Positions 13,712-19,717 of a stretch of DNA of 25,457 nucleotides are shown in pieces. The notes beneath the pieces were generated by a model, which worked only from the letters and a program-made list of their open reading frames with translations, searched no databases and was not told the DNA's origin. Both the position numbers and the translations under genes were made by a program. Positions within the stretch are counted from its first letter, which is position 1. Each line of letters begins with the position of its first letter. This DNA is from a virus: positions 1 through 25,457 of the IMG/VR virus record IMGVR_UViG_3300005532_000039; one strand, written 5' to 3'.

Positions 13712-14321
13712 TATGCTGAGCCTGGCCGAAAAGCAGCAGCTGGATCAGCAGGAAGCCCGCATTGCCCACGGCCTGCACAAGTTCCACGAGATCGGCGCCG
13801 CCCTCGTAATCATCCGCGAGAAACGCCTCTACCGCGTCGGCTATGCCAGCTTCCGGGAATACTGCCAACAGCGTTGGGGGATCGGCCGCCAGTATGCCTA
13901 CCGTCTGATGGCGGCCGCTGAAGTGGTGGCTCAGCTGTCGCCAATTGGCGACATTCTGCCCCGCACGGAAAGCCAGGCCCGCGCCCTGGCCCGCCTCGAT
14001 CCGGCCCGCCTGCGCTCCGTCTGGGCTGAGTTGACCGCCGATGGCGAGCAACCGACAGCCGCCGAGATCGAGGAGGTGATTCGGCGCTCGGGTGTGGCCA
14101 TACCGCCAGCGAAAGAAGAGATCCTGGAGCGGGTCAAGCAGGCCGAGGCCGAGGCAGCCCGCGAAACCAAACGGCTGAAGGACCGCGACCGCATCGCCGC
14201 GGCTGAGCGTAAAATCCGCCAGGCCATGAAACTGTTTCAGGGTCTAGGTGAAGGCGTTGCTGAAGAGGTCCTGCACCATCTACGTCATGCACTCGCCGCT
14301 AGCGCGCTGTTGGTCGCCTGA
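13704..14321 (+). CDS. Phage DNA-binding-like protein (ParB/DUF3102-like helical)
   Basis: The ATG at 13704 overlaps the previous stop and gives 205 residues. The pattern GLHKFHEIGAALVIIREKRLYR, then FREYCQQRWGIGRQYAYRLMAAAEVV, then LPRTESQARALARLDPARLRSVWAEL, is a helical unit found in many phage and plasmid proteins; RQYAYRLMAAAEVV looks like a recognition helix. A long charged helix follows (KEEILERVKQAEAEAARETKRLK). It probably binds DNA in replication, partition or regulation. A longer in-frame ORF starting at 13494 only shadows the previous gene. The family is recognised only loosely. Confidence 0.6.
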   Translation: MPSMLSLAEKQQLDQQEARIAHGLHKFHEIGAALVIIREKRLYRVGYASFREYCQQRWGIGRQYAYRLMAAAEVVAQLSPIGDILPRTESQARALARLDPARLRSVWAELTADGEQPTAAEIEEVIRRSGVAIPPAKEEILERVKQAEAEAARETKRLKDRDRIAAAERKIRQAMKLFQGLGEGVAEEVLHHLRHALAASALLVA

Positions 14322-14388
14322 CGAACTGGGGGCCTAAAAAGCGGACAGCCCCGGAGGTGCCCAGACCCCGGGGCCGGTCCTGTACACC

Positions 14389-14631
14389 GTGATCCCAGAC
14401 AATCTAGCCCCGGGCCTGCTCATGGTCAAAGCCACGCTCGCCGTTTCGGTTGGCAACCTGCTTTTGGATCTGACCCCGAAAAGCCTGACCGTCCGCACGC
14501 TGCGTACGGACTGCGCCACGGGCGAACTGGTGGCCGCGGGCGGGCCGCAGCTGGAAACCTGTCTGACCACCTATGACCAGATTCGCCAGGCGGGGCTGGC
14601 TCTGGTCCGTTTCGCCGAGCTACTGTCCTGA
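14389..14631 (+). CDS. Possible small protein beside the att site
   Basis: This 80-codon ORF starts at a GTG without a clear ribosome site; an internal ATG at 14422 would give a shorter form. The product (LMVKATLAVSVGNLLLDLTP, then TLRTDCATGELVAAGGPQLETCL) matches no family I know. Its stop is embedded in the first 12-bp arm repeat of the att region. Codon choice is similar to neighbouring genes, so it may be real, but this is weak evidence. Confidence 0.3.
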   Translation: MIPDNLAPGLLMVKATLAVSVGNLLLDLTPKSLTVRTLRTDCATGELVAAGGPQLETCLTTYDQIRQAGLALVRFAELLS

Positions 14632-14912
14632 ATACTGTCCAGAATGATGCCTCCAGTTGCCGTGGACCGCGAAAAACACGTGCGGCGGACAGGTCTTGTT
14701 TCTCCCGAGGATTTCCGCGTAAACTGTGCCCCGACAAGGAGGATAGGGCCTTCCGAAGAGGGGTTTTCAGGGGCTTCATAAGCCGCGTGTCGCTGGTTCG
14801 ATCCCAGCCGCCGCTAATCCCTAAACCCTTTGCCGAACGTGCGTTGCGTACTCCCCTTCTGGGGGAAGCGGCACCGGAAGGCCGTTATTCTGGACAGTTT
14901 ACTGTCCAGAAT
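14621..14912 (+). other. Phage attachment site attP with arm repeats
   Basis: The 12-mer TACTGTCCAGAA or a near copy occurs at 14621-14632 and 14633-14644 (tandem), inverted at 14888-14899, and direct at 14900-14911. The right pair forms a 12-bp inverted repeat with a 2-base centre (14887-14898 / 14901-14912). These flank the tRNA 3' half at 14772-14816 and lie just before the integrase gene. Repeats on both sides of a tRNA-derived core are the layout of an attP with integrase arm sites. Between them (14645-14771 and 14817-14886) I see no gene. Confidence 0.75.
14772..14816 (+). tRNA. tRNA(CAU) 3' half: att core, not a complete tRNA
   Basis: The segment has an anticodon loop TTCATAA (14775-14781, anticodon CAT), the 3' anticodon strand GCCGC, a 5-base variable loop, a perfect T arm (GCTGG / TTCGATC loop / CCAGC, 14792-14808), an acceptor strand CGCCGCT and discriminator A. 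No matching 5' half (expected acceptor AGCGGCG and a D arm) lies upstream, and one anticodon-stem pair is broken. It is therefore the identity block by which the phage restores a host tRNA-Met or tRNA-Ile2 gene on integration. Confidence 0.75.
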
Positions 14913-14935
14913 TCACGGCACAGGAGGTGCCTCCC

Positions 14936-16048
14936 ATGGCGCGCAAACCCGCGTTCCCCCCACCCATCCACAAACATTCCAGCGGCCAGGCCCGCGTTTA
15001 CTGGAAGGGCCAGGTCCATTACCTGGGCCTCTATGGCTCGGCCGAGGCTCAGGCCGCTTACGCCCGCCTGGTTGAGGAGATCCGCTCAACCGGTAACGCC
15101 AGCGGCAAAGCTCGGGAGGCCGCCCTGAGTGTGAAGGCCCTCGTCAGCGAGTGGGAGCGGCACATGGGCCGCCGCTATGCCGCCTCCTCCCGCGAGCCTG
15201 TCCAATTTCGACGGGCGCTGGCCGTGGTCCTCCGCCTCTACGGACACCAGCCGGCCGCGTCGTTCGACACCCTGGCACTCATGAACGTCCAGCAAGCGAT
15301 GGCCTCCGGTTCCTGGATGACTGAGGAAGAAAAAGCGCGCAGTGAAAAGAAAAAGCGCCGTATAGATTGGTGTCGGAATGTCGTCAATCGCCAGATCGTC
15401 CGCATCAGAACCGTGTGGCGCTGGGCGGAAAGCCGCAAGCTGGTCCCTGTCGGCACCTGGTCAAGTCTGCTGACCGTGGAAGGGCTGGGCCGTAATGACC
15501 CTACGGTACGGCACACCAAGCCCCAGGTCGCGGCCAACTTCGAGGATGTGAAGAAGGTGCTGAAACACTGCGGCGCCACGGTCCAAACGATGTTGCTCGT
15601 GCAATGGTGGAGCGGCTGCCGTTCGGGCGAAGTGCGCCTCATGAGGCGGGAGGAGATCGACTGTTCCGGCGAAGTCTGGTATTACCGACCGACCAGCCAC
15701 AAGATGGCCTATAAGGGGCAAGAGCGCGTGATCCCACTGGGCCGAAAGTGCCAGGCTGTGCTACGTCCCTATCTGGCCAAGGCAGGGCTCCTCTTTGAGG
15801 CACGTCCGGGTTCCCCTTACTCCATGTTCAGCTACGCGCAACACATCCGGCGTGCCGCAAGGAAAGCTAACGTGCAGGGCTTCCACGGCTATCTGTGTCG
15901 GCATGCCGCCAAGCAACGGCTGACGCGCCAGTTTGGCCTCGATGCGGCTCGTGCCGTACTGGGCCAGAAGAGCCTCGGCACAACGAATGGCTATGCAAGC
16001 CAACAGGATCTCCTGACGGCCACCCAGGTCGCGGGCAAGGCCTGCTAA
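14936..16048 (+). CDS. int: Tyrosine integrase
   Basis: The ATG at 14936, 8 bases after AGGAGG, gives 370 residues; a GTG three codons upstream is less likely. The N-terminal 50 residues (SSGQARVYWKGQVHYLGLYGS) form the AP2-like arm-binding domain common in planctomycete integrases, followed by a core-binding domain (62-175). The catalytic domain has Arg229 (GCRSGEVRLM), Lys256 or Lys260, Arg322 (CRHAA) and the nucleophile Tyr353 (NGYAS). The usual His of HxxR is Tyr319 and the LGH His is Gln344. Context (att site upstream, excisionase downstream) supports site-specific integration and excision. Confidence 0.9.
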   Translation: MARKPAFPPPIHKHSSGQARVYWKGQVHYLGLYGSAEAQAAYARLVEEIRSTGNASGKAREAALSVKALVSEWERHMGRRYAASSREPVQFRRALAVVLRLYGHQPAASFDTLALMNVQQAMASGSWMTEEEKARSEKKKRRIDWCRNVVNRQIVRIRTVWRWAESRKLVPVGTWSSLLTVEGLGRNDPTVRHTKPQVAANFEDVKKVLKHCGATVQTMLLVQWWSGCRSGEVRLMRREEIDCSGEVWYYRPTSHKMAYKGQERVIPLGRKCQAVLRPYLAKAGLLFEARPGSPYSMFSYAQHIRRAARKANVQGFHGYLCRHAAKQRLTRQFGLDAARAVLGQKSLGTTNGYASQQDLLTATQVAGKAC

Positions 16049-16089
16049 GGCGCAACACTTCCTGCCCAGGATGGATTTTTCGCGCCGCG

Positions 16090-16143
16090 CACAATTGGCA
16101 CGGTGCGGTGCCTTTGCAAAGGCACCGCACCGTGCCAATTGTG
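16090..16143 (+). repeat. 54-bp perfect palindrome after int
   Basis: Bases 16090-16116 are the exact reverse complement of 16117-16143, with no spacer. It starts 42 bases after the integrase stop and ends 13 bases before the ATG of the winged-helix gene. No T-run follows on either side, so a simple intrinsic terminator is not shown. It could end int transcription through a very stable hairpin, bind a dimeric regulator, or be a palindromic processing site. Confidence 0.85.
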
Positions 16144-16156
16144 ATCTAGGATTGAG

Positions 16157-16555
16157 ATGCCCCTTGACCCATCAGGATTTGCTTATGTCTTTCCATCACT
16201 CGCCGATTCTTTTGGTGCACCGCCCATGCCAGAAGATGACGATCTGCGCCAGCGCCTGCTAGAGGCGCTCGCCCCCTTGTTGCCACGCTTGATTCAGCCG
16301 GTGGTCCAGCCGAAGACAGTACAGCCGCAAGCCAACGCTGCTCCTGATCACTTCAAGCTCCGACGCATCCACCAGCGCTTGCTGGCGGTCGCCAAGCCCA
16401 TCCCTCTGCCGGCCAAAAAGCTCATCAGCCTGGCGGGTTACTCCGTCAACACCTACTCGCGCCAGGCCGTGACGCAGCTGTGTCGGGCTGGTTTACTGAT
16501 CCGCACGGCCGATGGCATCAGTCTGCCAGCTGGCAGCCAGCGCCCACGCCCCTGA
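16157..16555 (+). CDS. Winged-helix DNA-binding protein
   Basis: This 132-residue protein starts at an ATG 5 bases after AGGA. The N-terminal ~65 residues are Pro/Leu-rich and loosely structured. The C-terminal half (HQRLLAVAKPIPLPAKKLISLAGY, then SVNTYSRQAVTQLCRAGLLIRTADGISLP) has helix-turn-helix plus wing order, as in a winged-helix family I associate with planctomycete phages and hosts ('AGYsynsyfr..l..Lcr.GLL..tpdGy'). It lies between int and the excisionase-like gene, so control of the integration module or of the palindromes around it is likely. Confidence 0.6.
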   Translation: MPLDPSGFAYVFPSLADSFGAPPMPEDDDLRQRLLEALAPLLPRLIQPVVQPKTVQPQANAAPDHFKLRRIHQRLLAVAKPIPLPAKKLISLAGYSVNTYSRQAVTQLCRAGLLIRTADGISLPAGSQRPRP

Positions 16556-16584
16556 GACTGCCAGGACTTGGCCAGCTGGCAGCC
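16525..16584 (+). repeat. Direct repeat of a GCCAGCTGGC palindrome
   Basis: GCCAGCTGGCAGCC occurs at 16525-16538 and 16571-16584, each carrying the palindrome GCCAGCTGGC, extended to 12 bp in the first copy. The second copy lies 87 bases upstream of the excisionase-like start. Two spaced palindromes can serve a dimeric regulator. The related string CTGGCAGCCCCC recurs at 21352-21363. Confidence 0.45.
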
Positions 16585-16670
16585 CCCGCTGGAAATGCAG
16601 CTGGGATTTGCCAGGGGCGAAAACTCGACACCACAGCTTAGGATCGGCGGCCAGAAAGGGGGTGCTTGTC

Positions 16671-16949
16671 ATGCACAACGATCCAGATGCGGGCCCGTTG
16701 CCCGAGGATTTGTTGACGCCCGCCCAGGTCGCGCGGCTATTGAAGGTCCACATTTCTACGGTGTATCGCTGGTGTTTGTCCGGCCGTCTGCCCAGCTATC
16801 GCCGGGCCGGCAGCCGCTTTCTGATCTGTCGGGCCGACGTGCGCGCCCTCCTGGAACCGGTGCGGCCCTCGCCCACGTCGCCACGCGAGCCCATGCTAGC
16901 GGGCCAGCGGCTTGATGAGTTTCTGCGCTCACGGGGCTACCAGGTGTGA
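16671..16949 (+). CDS. Excisionase-like HTH protein
   Basis: The ATG at 16671 follows AAAGGGGGTG and gives 92 residues. DLLTPAQVARLLKVHISTVY, then RWCLSGRLPSYRRAGSRFLICRADVRALLEP, is the classic MerR-like helix-turn-helix of the HTH_17/excisionase family. The C-terminal part (AGQRLDEFLRSRGYQV) is a short helix. Its position after int suggests that it helps excision or represses int. Upstream in-frame codons run through the repeat region and were not used. Confidence 0.75.
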   Translation: MHNDPDAGPLPEDLLTPAQVARLLKVHISTVYRWCLSGRLPSYRRAGSRFLICRADVRALLEPVRPSPTSPREPMLAGQRLDEFLRSRGYQV

Positions 16950-16959
16950 GCAAGCAAAA

Positions 16960-16993
16960 CGCCCGCTGCCTACGGGGCCTGTGGCAGCGGGCG
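16960..16993 (-). terminator. GC-rich hairpin, terminator-like on minus strand
   Basis: Perfect 11-bp arms at 16960-16970 and 16983-16993 enclose a 12-base loop. On the minus strand the hairpin is followed by TTTTGCTTGC, a short T-run. It lies 10 bases after the excisionase-like stop and may stop both the rightward and leftward transcripts. Confidence 0.55.
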
Positions 16994-17025
16994 CTCAAGG
17001 TGAGGAAGGCACGTGCAGCGAGGCC

Positions 17026-17062
17026 GCGGCCGCCACGGCGGAAGCTGCGCCGTGGCGGCCGC
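17026..17062 (+). repeat. GC-rich hairpin with 15-bp perfect arms
   Basis: Bases 17026-17040 pair perfectly with 17048-17062 around the 7-base loop GAAGCTG. It is the middle of three strong hairpins between the excisionase-like gene and the convergent minus-strand gene. No T-run is present on either side. The gap 16950-17226 holds no gene that I can support, only these hairpins. Confidence 0.65.
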
Positions 17063-17120
17063 CAGGAGGTTCTCGCACAGCGTTGTCGCAGACACTGTAG
17101 TAGGACGATTGGGTTCAGGG

Positions 17121-17162
17121 AAGCAAAAAGGCCCGCGCCGTTTCCGTAAGTCGGCGCGGGCC
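17121..17162 (-). terminator. Intrinsic terminator of minus-strand operon
   Basis: GGCCCGCGCC (17130-17139) pairs with GGCGCGGGCC (17153-17162). Read on the minus strand, the hairpin is followed at once by TTTTTGCTT, a full intrinsic terminator. It lies about 65 bases beyond the stop of the minus-strand membrane protein gene. Confidence 0.8.
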
Positions 17163-17226
17163 GTGGACTCAGCCGTCTCCGACGGCGGGGTTATCTTCGG
17201 AGGTGGGACCGAGGATGGCAAGCAGA

Positions 17227-17757
17227 CTAGCGACGATGGCCGCCACCGCTGCCAGGGGCAGAACGAGTGTAGGAATGCACGACGGTGCCATCCCTGCGTG
17301 TGTAGCCATTCACATGGACCGGCCCGACGTTGGGTGAATGATACCCGCTCTTGCTCGGCTGCATGGCCATAGGACCGCTGGAAGGGTAAGAGTGCTCAGG
17401 CATCGAGGAAGCTACTACGGTGGTCGCAGGAGCTGTCGCCTCGGTCTGGAGAGGAATCGGTGCAGGGATCGGAGCAGTCGTTGCGGCGACGTGCGGAGAT
17501 GTAGCGCGGGGATCGGGGCGCGGAGATATATCCCAGGTATCCGTTGGGCTGGGCTGGTGTCGGCTTTCGGGCGTATCGAGTTGCGTCAGGGCGATCCTTT
17601 CCCGAATGGCTTGCTCTTCCCGAACCTGTCCAGCATGGACTGCGAGAATAGCGAAGCCAAGGATCAAGGTGAGCAGGGACAAGCCAGGCAAAGCCACAGG
17701 GTGCCGCCACCAGGGCGCAGCATCATTGCGCCGATGGGTCATCGGACAGAGAGACAT
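17227..17757 (-). CDS. Membrane-anchored Pro-rich protein with GYTRRDGT end
   Basis: The minus-strand ATG at 17757, preceded by TGAGG, gives 176 residues; a TTG two codons earlier is less likely. Residues 21-41 (VALPGLSLLTLILGFAILAV) are a membrane anchor after a basic N-terminus. A long Pro/Ser/Thr-rich region follows, ending with VHVNGYTRRDGTVVHSYTRS, a motif shape (GYxRxDGTxVxxHxR) that I know from many secreted bacterial proteins. It lies on the opposite strand with its own terminator, next to the RHH regulator, so it may be expressed in the lysogen and act at the host surface (inference). Confidence 0.6.
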   Translation of the reverse strand: MSLCPMTHRRNDAAPWWRHPVALPGLSLLTLILGFAILAVHAGQVREEQAIRERIALTQLDTPESRHQPSPTDTWDISPRPDPRATSPHVAATTAPIPAPIPLQTEATAPATTVVASSMPEHSYPSSGPMAMQPSKSGYHSPNVGPVHVNGYTRRDGTVVHSYTRSAPGSGGGHRR

Positions 17758-17845
17758 GGGCAACCTCAGATAGGTGGGGAGCGGCGCCTGGAGCTATCAA
17801 TAATTGAACATGGATAAAGCAGAGATGCAAGAGGCTTACTGCCAG

Positions 17846-18061
17846 CTAATGAGACTCCGAGGGCGGGTCAATCCACGACCCCCGAGCGCGCAGGGCTTCT
17901 TCCAGGAGGATCTCCACGATCTGGGACATCCGCCTGCGCTCCTTCTTGGCCTCTTTGTCGAGCAACGCTTTCATGTGGTCATCAACGCGCGTGGGCAATT
18001 GATAACCTTTCTGGCGCTGAGGAATGGCGTTCACGGGCTTGTTCTTTTTAGCTTTGCTCAT
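17846..18061 (-). CDS. Ribbon-helix-helix regulator
   Basis: The minus-strand ATG at 18061 gives 71 residues; the longer frame needs a TTG at 18106, and neither start has a good ribosome site. YQLPTRVDDHMKALLDKEAK followed by RRRMSQIVEILLEEALRA is an Arc/MetJ-like ribbon-helix-helix: one strand and two helices. A basic tail (SKAKKNKP) precedes it. Such proteins act as repressors or antitoxins. No toxin partner is seen, and it faces overlapping divergent promoters, so a lysogeny or early-gene repressor is the likely role. Confidence 0.7.
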   Translation of the reverse strand: MSKAKKNKPVNAIPQRQKGYQLPTRVDDHMKALLDKEAKKERRRMSQIVEILLEEALRARGSWIDPPSESH

Positions 18062-18154
18062 GGTGAAATGGTACGTCCATTTGAAGCCAAGAGCAACATC
18101 CTTCAACCATCGTAATCCACTGGCGTCTGAGATGCAAATGGCAACCAGAAGATA

Positions 18155-18184
18155 ATTATTTCAACTTATTGTTGACACAGGCAA
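18155..18184 (-). promoter_or_regulatory. Minus-strand sigma70-like promoter
   Basis: On the minus strand TTGCCT (18184-18179) and AATAAT (18160-18155) are separated by 18 bases. It would read the RHH regulator with an ~85-base leader. Its -35 region lies within the spacer of the + strand promoter, so the two probably compete. Confidence 0.45.
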
Positions 18185-18201
18185 CATGTGTGGATTATGA
18201 T
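18172..18201 (+). promoter_or_regulatory. Strong early promoter (TTGACA-N18-TATGAT)
   Basis: TTGACA at 18172-18177 and TATGAT at 18196-18201 are separated by 18 bases, with an AT-rich stretch just upstream (GATAATTATTTCAAC). It points at the early genes. The spacer holds ACACA-N7-TGTGT (18175-18191), a possible operator for the adjacent RHH protein. This AT-rich island stands out in otherwise GC-rich DNA. Confidence 0.65.
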
Positions 18202-18236
18202 GATTGCACTGATTTTGGCAGTCGCAGCCTGGCGAG

Positions 18237-18449
18237 ATGACAGGCGCTGCATCCCAGCGGTTGTACTTCGCAGGAACTATTCAGTCGTCGGAGGTAAACC
18301 CAGAGGCCCTGGTGCTCCCCACGACTGCGTCACCCCTGCAAGTACCAAGCAACCTAGCCGGGGCGGGTCCGGCCGACTGCCATGAGCAAGCGAGCTACAG
18401 GGTAAGCACCATGCGAAGCAGACCTAACGACTGGTATGACTGGGTCTAA
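18237..18449 (+). CDS. Possible first early ORF (doubtful)
   Basis: A 70-codon ORF begins about 36 bases after the predicted -10 box with a weak GGCGAG ribosome site. The product (GAASQRLYFAGTIQSSEVNP, ending RSRPNDWYDWV) matches no family and looks weakly structured. It may instead be untranslated leader. From 18202 to 18571 I find no other gene. Confidence 0.25.
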   Translation: MTGAASQRLYFAGTIQSSEVNPEALVLPTTASPLQVPSNLAGAGPADCHEQASYRVSTMRSRPNDWYDWV

Positions 18450-18571
18450 ATCTTCTGCCAGCTCCCTGGTGGGACCGCCTGGGCGAGACAAGGATTCCCA
18501 CTTTCTGACCCTTGACGGTGCAGGTCCGATTCCCGCGGCTGGCCTTCTTCCCTGATATGGAGTTGTCCACC

Positions 18572-18748
18572 ATGTACTTCATCATCATCTGGCGCAACGA
18601 CGCTGCTCCGCCCGTTGTCGATTGCGTCTGCGAGACCTGGGATGAGGCGAGCCAGCGCTACGAGGAAGCCATCGACGACCCGCTCAACGGCGGCTGCTGG
18701 ATCGAGATTGCTGTACGCCGCATCCGCCAGTTCCGCCAGCACGACTAA
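18572..18748 (+). CDS. Small hypothetical early protein
   Basis: The ATG at 18572, 9 bases after GGAG, gives 58 residues. MYFIIIWRNDAAPPVVDC, then CETWDEASQRYEEAIDD and WIEIAVRRI, looks like a compact alpha/beta fold with a first strand, helix and second strand. An in-frame ATG at 18557 would add five residues and lacks a ribosome site. It is followed by a strong ribosome site of the next gene. I do not recognise the family. Confidence 0.5.
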   Translation: MYFIIIWRNDAAPPVVDCVCETWDEASQRYEEAIDDPLNGGCWIEIAVRRIRQFRQHD

Positions 18749-18758
18749 GGAGGAAGGA

Positions 18759-19049
18759 ATGAGCCATACGCCCGGACCGTGGGAAATAGCGGAAACCACG
18801 AAGAAGAAGAACTATCTGGAGATCGACGCCCCCGCCGCTGGCTTTTATGGTCTGGCTCGGGTATGGCTGCACGGTGAAATCGGCGACGGCAATGCCCGCC
18901 TTGTTGCCGCAGCACCGGAGCTTTTGGCGGCCTGCGAGTTAGCTTTGCGAATCCTGCACTCTTACCTTCCTCCCGACCAATTCGATGGCCATGCGGCACA
19001 GGCCTTGATCCTGATCCGCGATGCGGTAGCCCGAGCCAAAGGTAACTAG
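18759..19049 (+). CDS. HTPGPW-type conserved phage protein
   Basis: The ATG at 18759 after AAGGAGGAAGG gives 96 residues. MSHTPGPWEIAET near the start and DGNARLVAAAPELLAACELAL later form the signature of a very common small phage protein of unknown function. The C-terminal helix (AAQALILIRDAVARAKGN) also fits. It is encoded in early regions of many phages. The in-frame extension upstream overlaps another gene and was rejected. Confidence 0.7.
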   Translation: MSHTPGPWEIAETTKKKNYLEIDAPAAGFYGLARVWLHGEIGDGNARLVAAAPELLAACELALRILHSYLPPDQFDGHAAQALILIRDAVARAKGN

Positions 19050-19055
19050 CCAGAC

Positions 19056-19373
19056 ATGGAACGCATCACGATTGCCCCTGATGGCACAGCCAGGCTGGAA
19101 ATCAGCGATCCGAAAGGCGAGATTTGGGAATACGCGCTGGCCAAAGTCGGCAACGGCCTGGGTGTCTGGGCCTGCGAGGTCACCAAGATCGAAACGGGGG
19201 ACTGTTATCGCGTGGCCGAGGAGACGCCCGGCCGTTGGCAGTGCAGCTGTCCGGCCTGGAAATACTGCCGCACGCGCCCCCACACCTGCAAACACTGCCG
19301 CACGGTCGCCAACCTCAGCCCGCGCCAACGGCAGCTCCTCGAATCCCTGACCGCCCAGGAAGTCGCCTCATGA
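19056..19373 (+). CDS. SWIM zinc-finger protein
   Basis: This 105-residue protein starts 6 bases after its neighbour. RWQCSCPAWKYC, then TRPHTCKHC, gives C63-x-C65-x12-C78-x-H80, a textbook SWIM zinc finger, which binds DNA or proteins. The N-terminal part is a small beta domain (ERITIAPDGTARLEI). Small phage SWIM proteins often lie beside recombination or replication genes, as here. It overlaps the next gene (ATGA), so the run to 20484 is probably one transcript. Confidence 0.7.
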   Translation: MERITIAPDGTARLEISDPKGEIWEYALAKVGNGLGVWACEVTKIETGDCYRVAEETPGRWQCSCPAWKYCRTRPHTCKHCRTVANLSPRQRQLLESLTAQEVAS

Positions 19374-19717
19374 ACGAAACCACCGAACGCAATACCGCGC
19401 AAGATGCCTTGCGGCTGCGCCAGCTGTCGATGGAACGTGGCGAGACGCTGGCCGGGGAGATCGCGCTGTACTGGCTCGAGAAAGCGGAGCAGCTGGGTCA
19501 GGAGGTCCATGGCCTGCGCGGCGAGCTGCATGGCGTGCGGCTCAAGCTGGATGTGGAGCAGGCGCGGAGCCGCGCCTTGGCCGATGCACTGCGCGAGCTG
19601 CTGGATGGGGTGCGCCACTACTCCAACCTCGTCTTTATCCCCCAACACCTACCCCTGATCAACCGGGCCGCCAAGGCCCTGGCCGAGATGGACTACCAGC
19701 GAGAGGTATCCCCATGA
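19370..19717 (+). CDS. Small coiled-coil early protein
   Basis: The ATG at 19370 overlaps the SWIM gene stop (ATGA) and gives 115 residues. The middle is a long helix with coiled-coil character (ETLAGEIALYWLEKAEQLGQ, then VHGLRGELHGVRLKLDVEQA). The C-terminal part (HLPLINRAAKALAEMDY) is also helical. No catalytic motif or family is recognised. Its end overlaps the next start (ATGA), so it is co-translated with the conserved DNA-metabolism protein. Confidence 0.55.
   Translation: MNETTERNTAQDALRLRQLSMERGETLAGEIALYWLEKAEQLGQEVHGLRGELHGVRLKLDVEQARSRALADALRELLDGVRHYSNLVFIPQHLPLINRAAKALAEMDYQREVSP

Noticed and set aside
16090-16143. Protelomerase telomere site as the main reading of the palindrome
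   Set aside because: The adjacent recombinase has ordinary integrase size and a normal tRNA-type attP; kept only as a low-probability alternative.
17013-17372. Plus-strand ORF across the terminator hairpins
   Set aside because: It runs through strong hairpins and opposite the minus-strand gene, has no ribosome site, and its product is low-complexity.
18188-18385. 65-codon ORF with a hydrophobic start
   Set aside because: It begins inside the predicted early promoter, has no ribosome site, and the rest of the product looks random.
18457-18544. tRNA-like segment: 7-bp acceptor pairing (GCCAGCT with GGCTGGC), a T-arm-like GCAGG-TCCGATT-CCCGC and a CAAGG/CCTTG stem
   Set aside because: The T stem has a mismatch, the T loop is off consensus, no D arm can be formed, and the anticodon loop would be 16 bases. 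It is probably chance or a decayed remnant.
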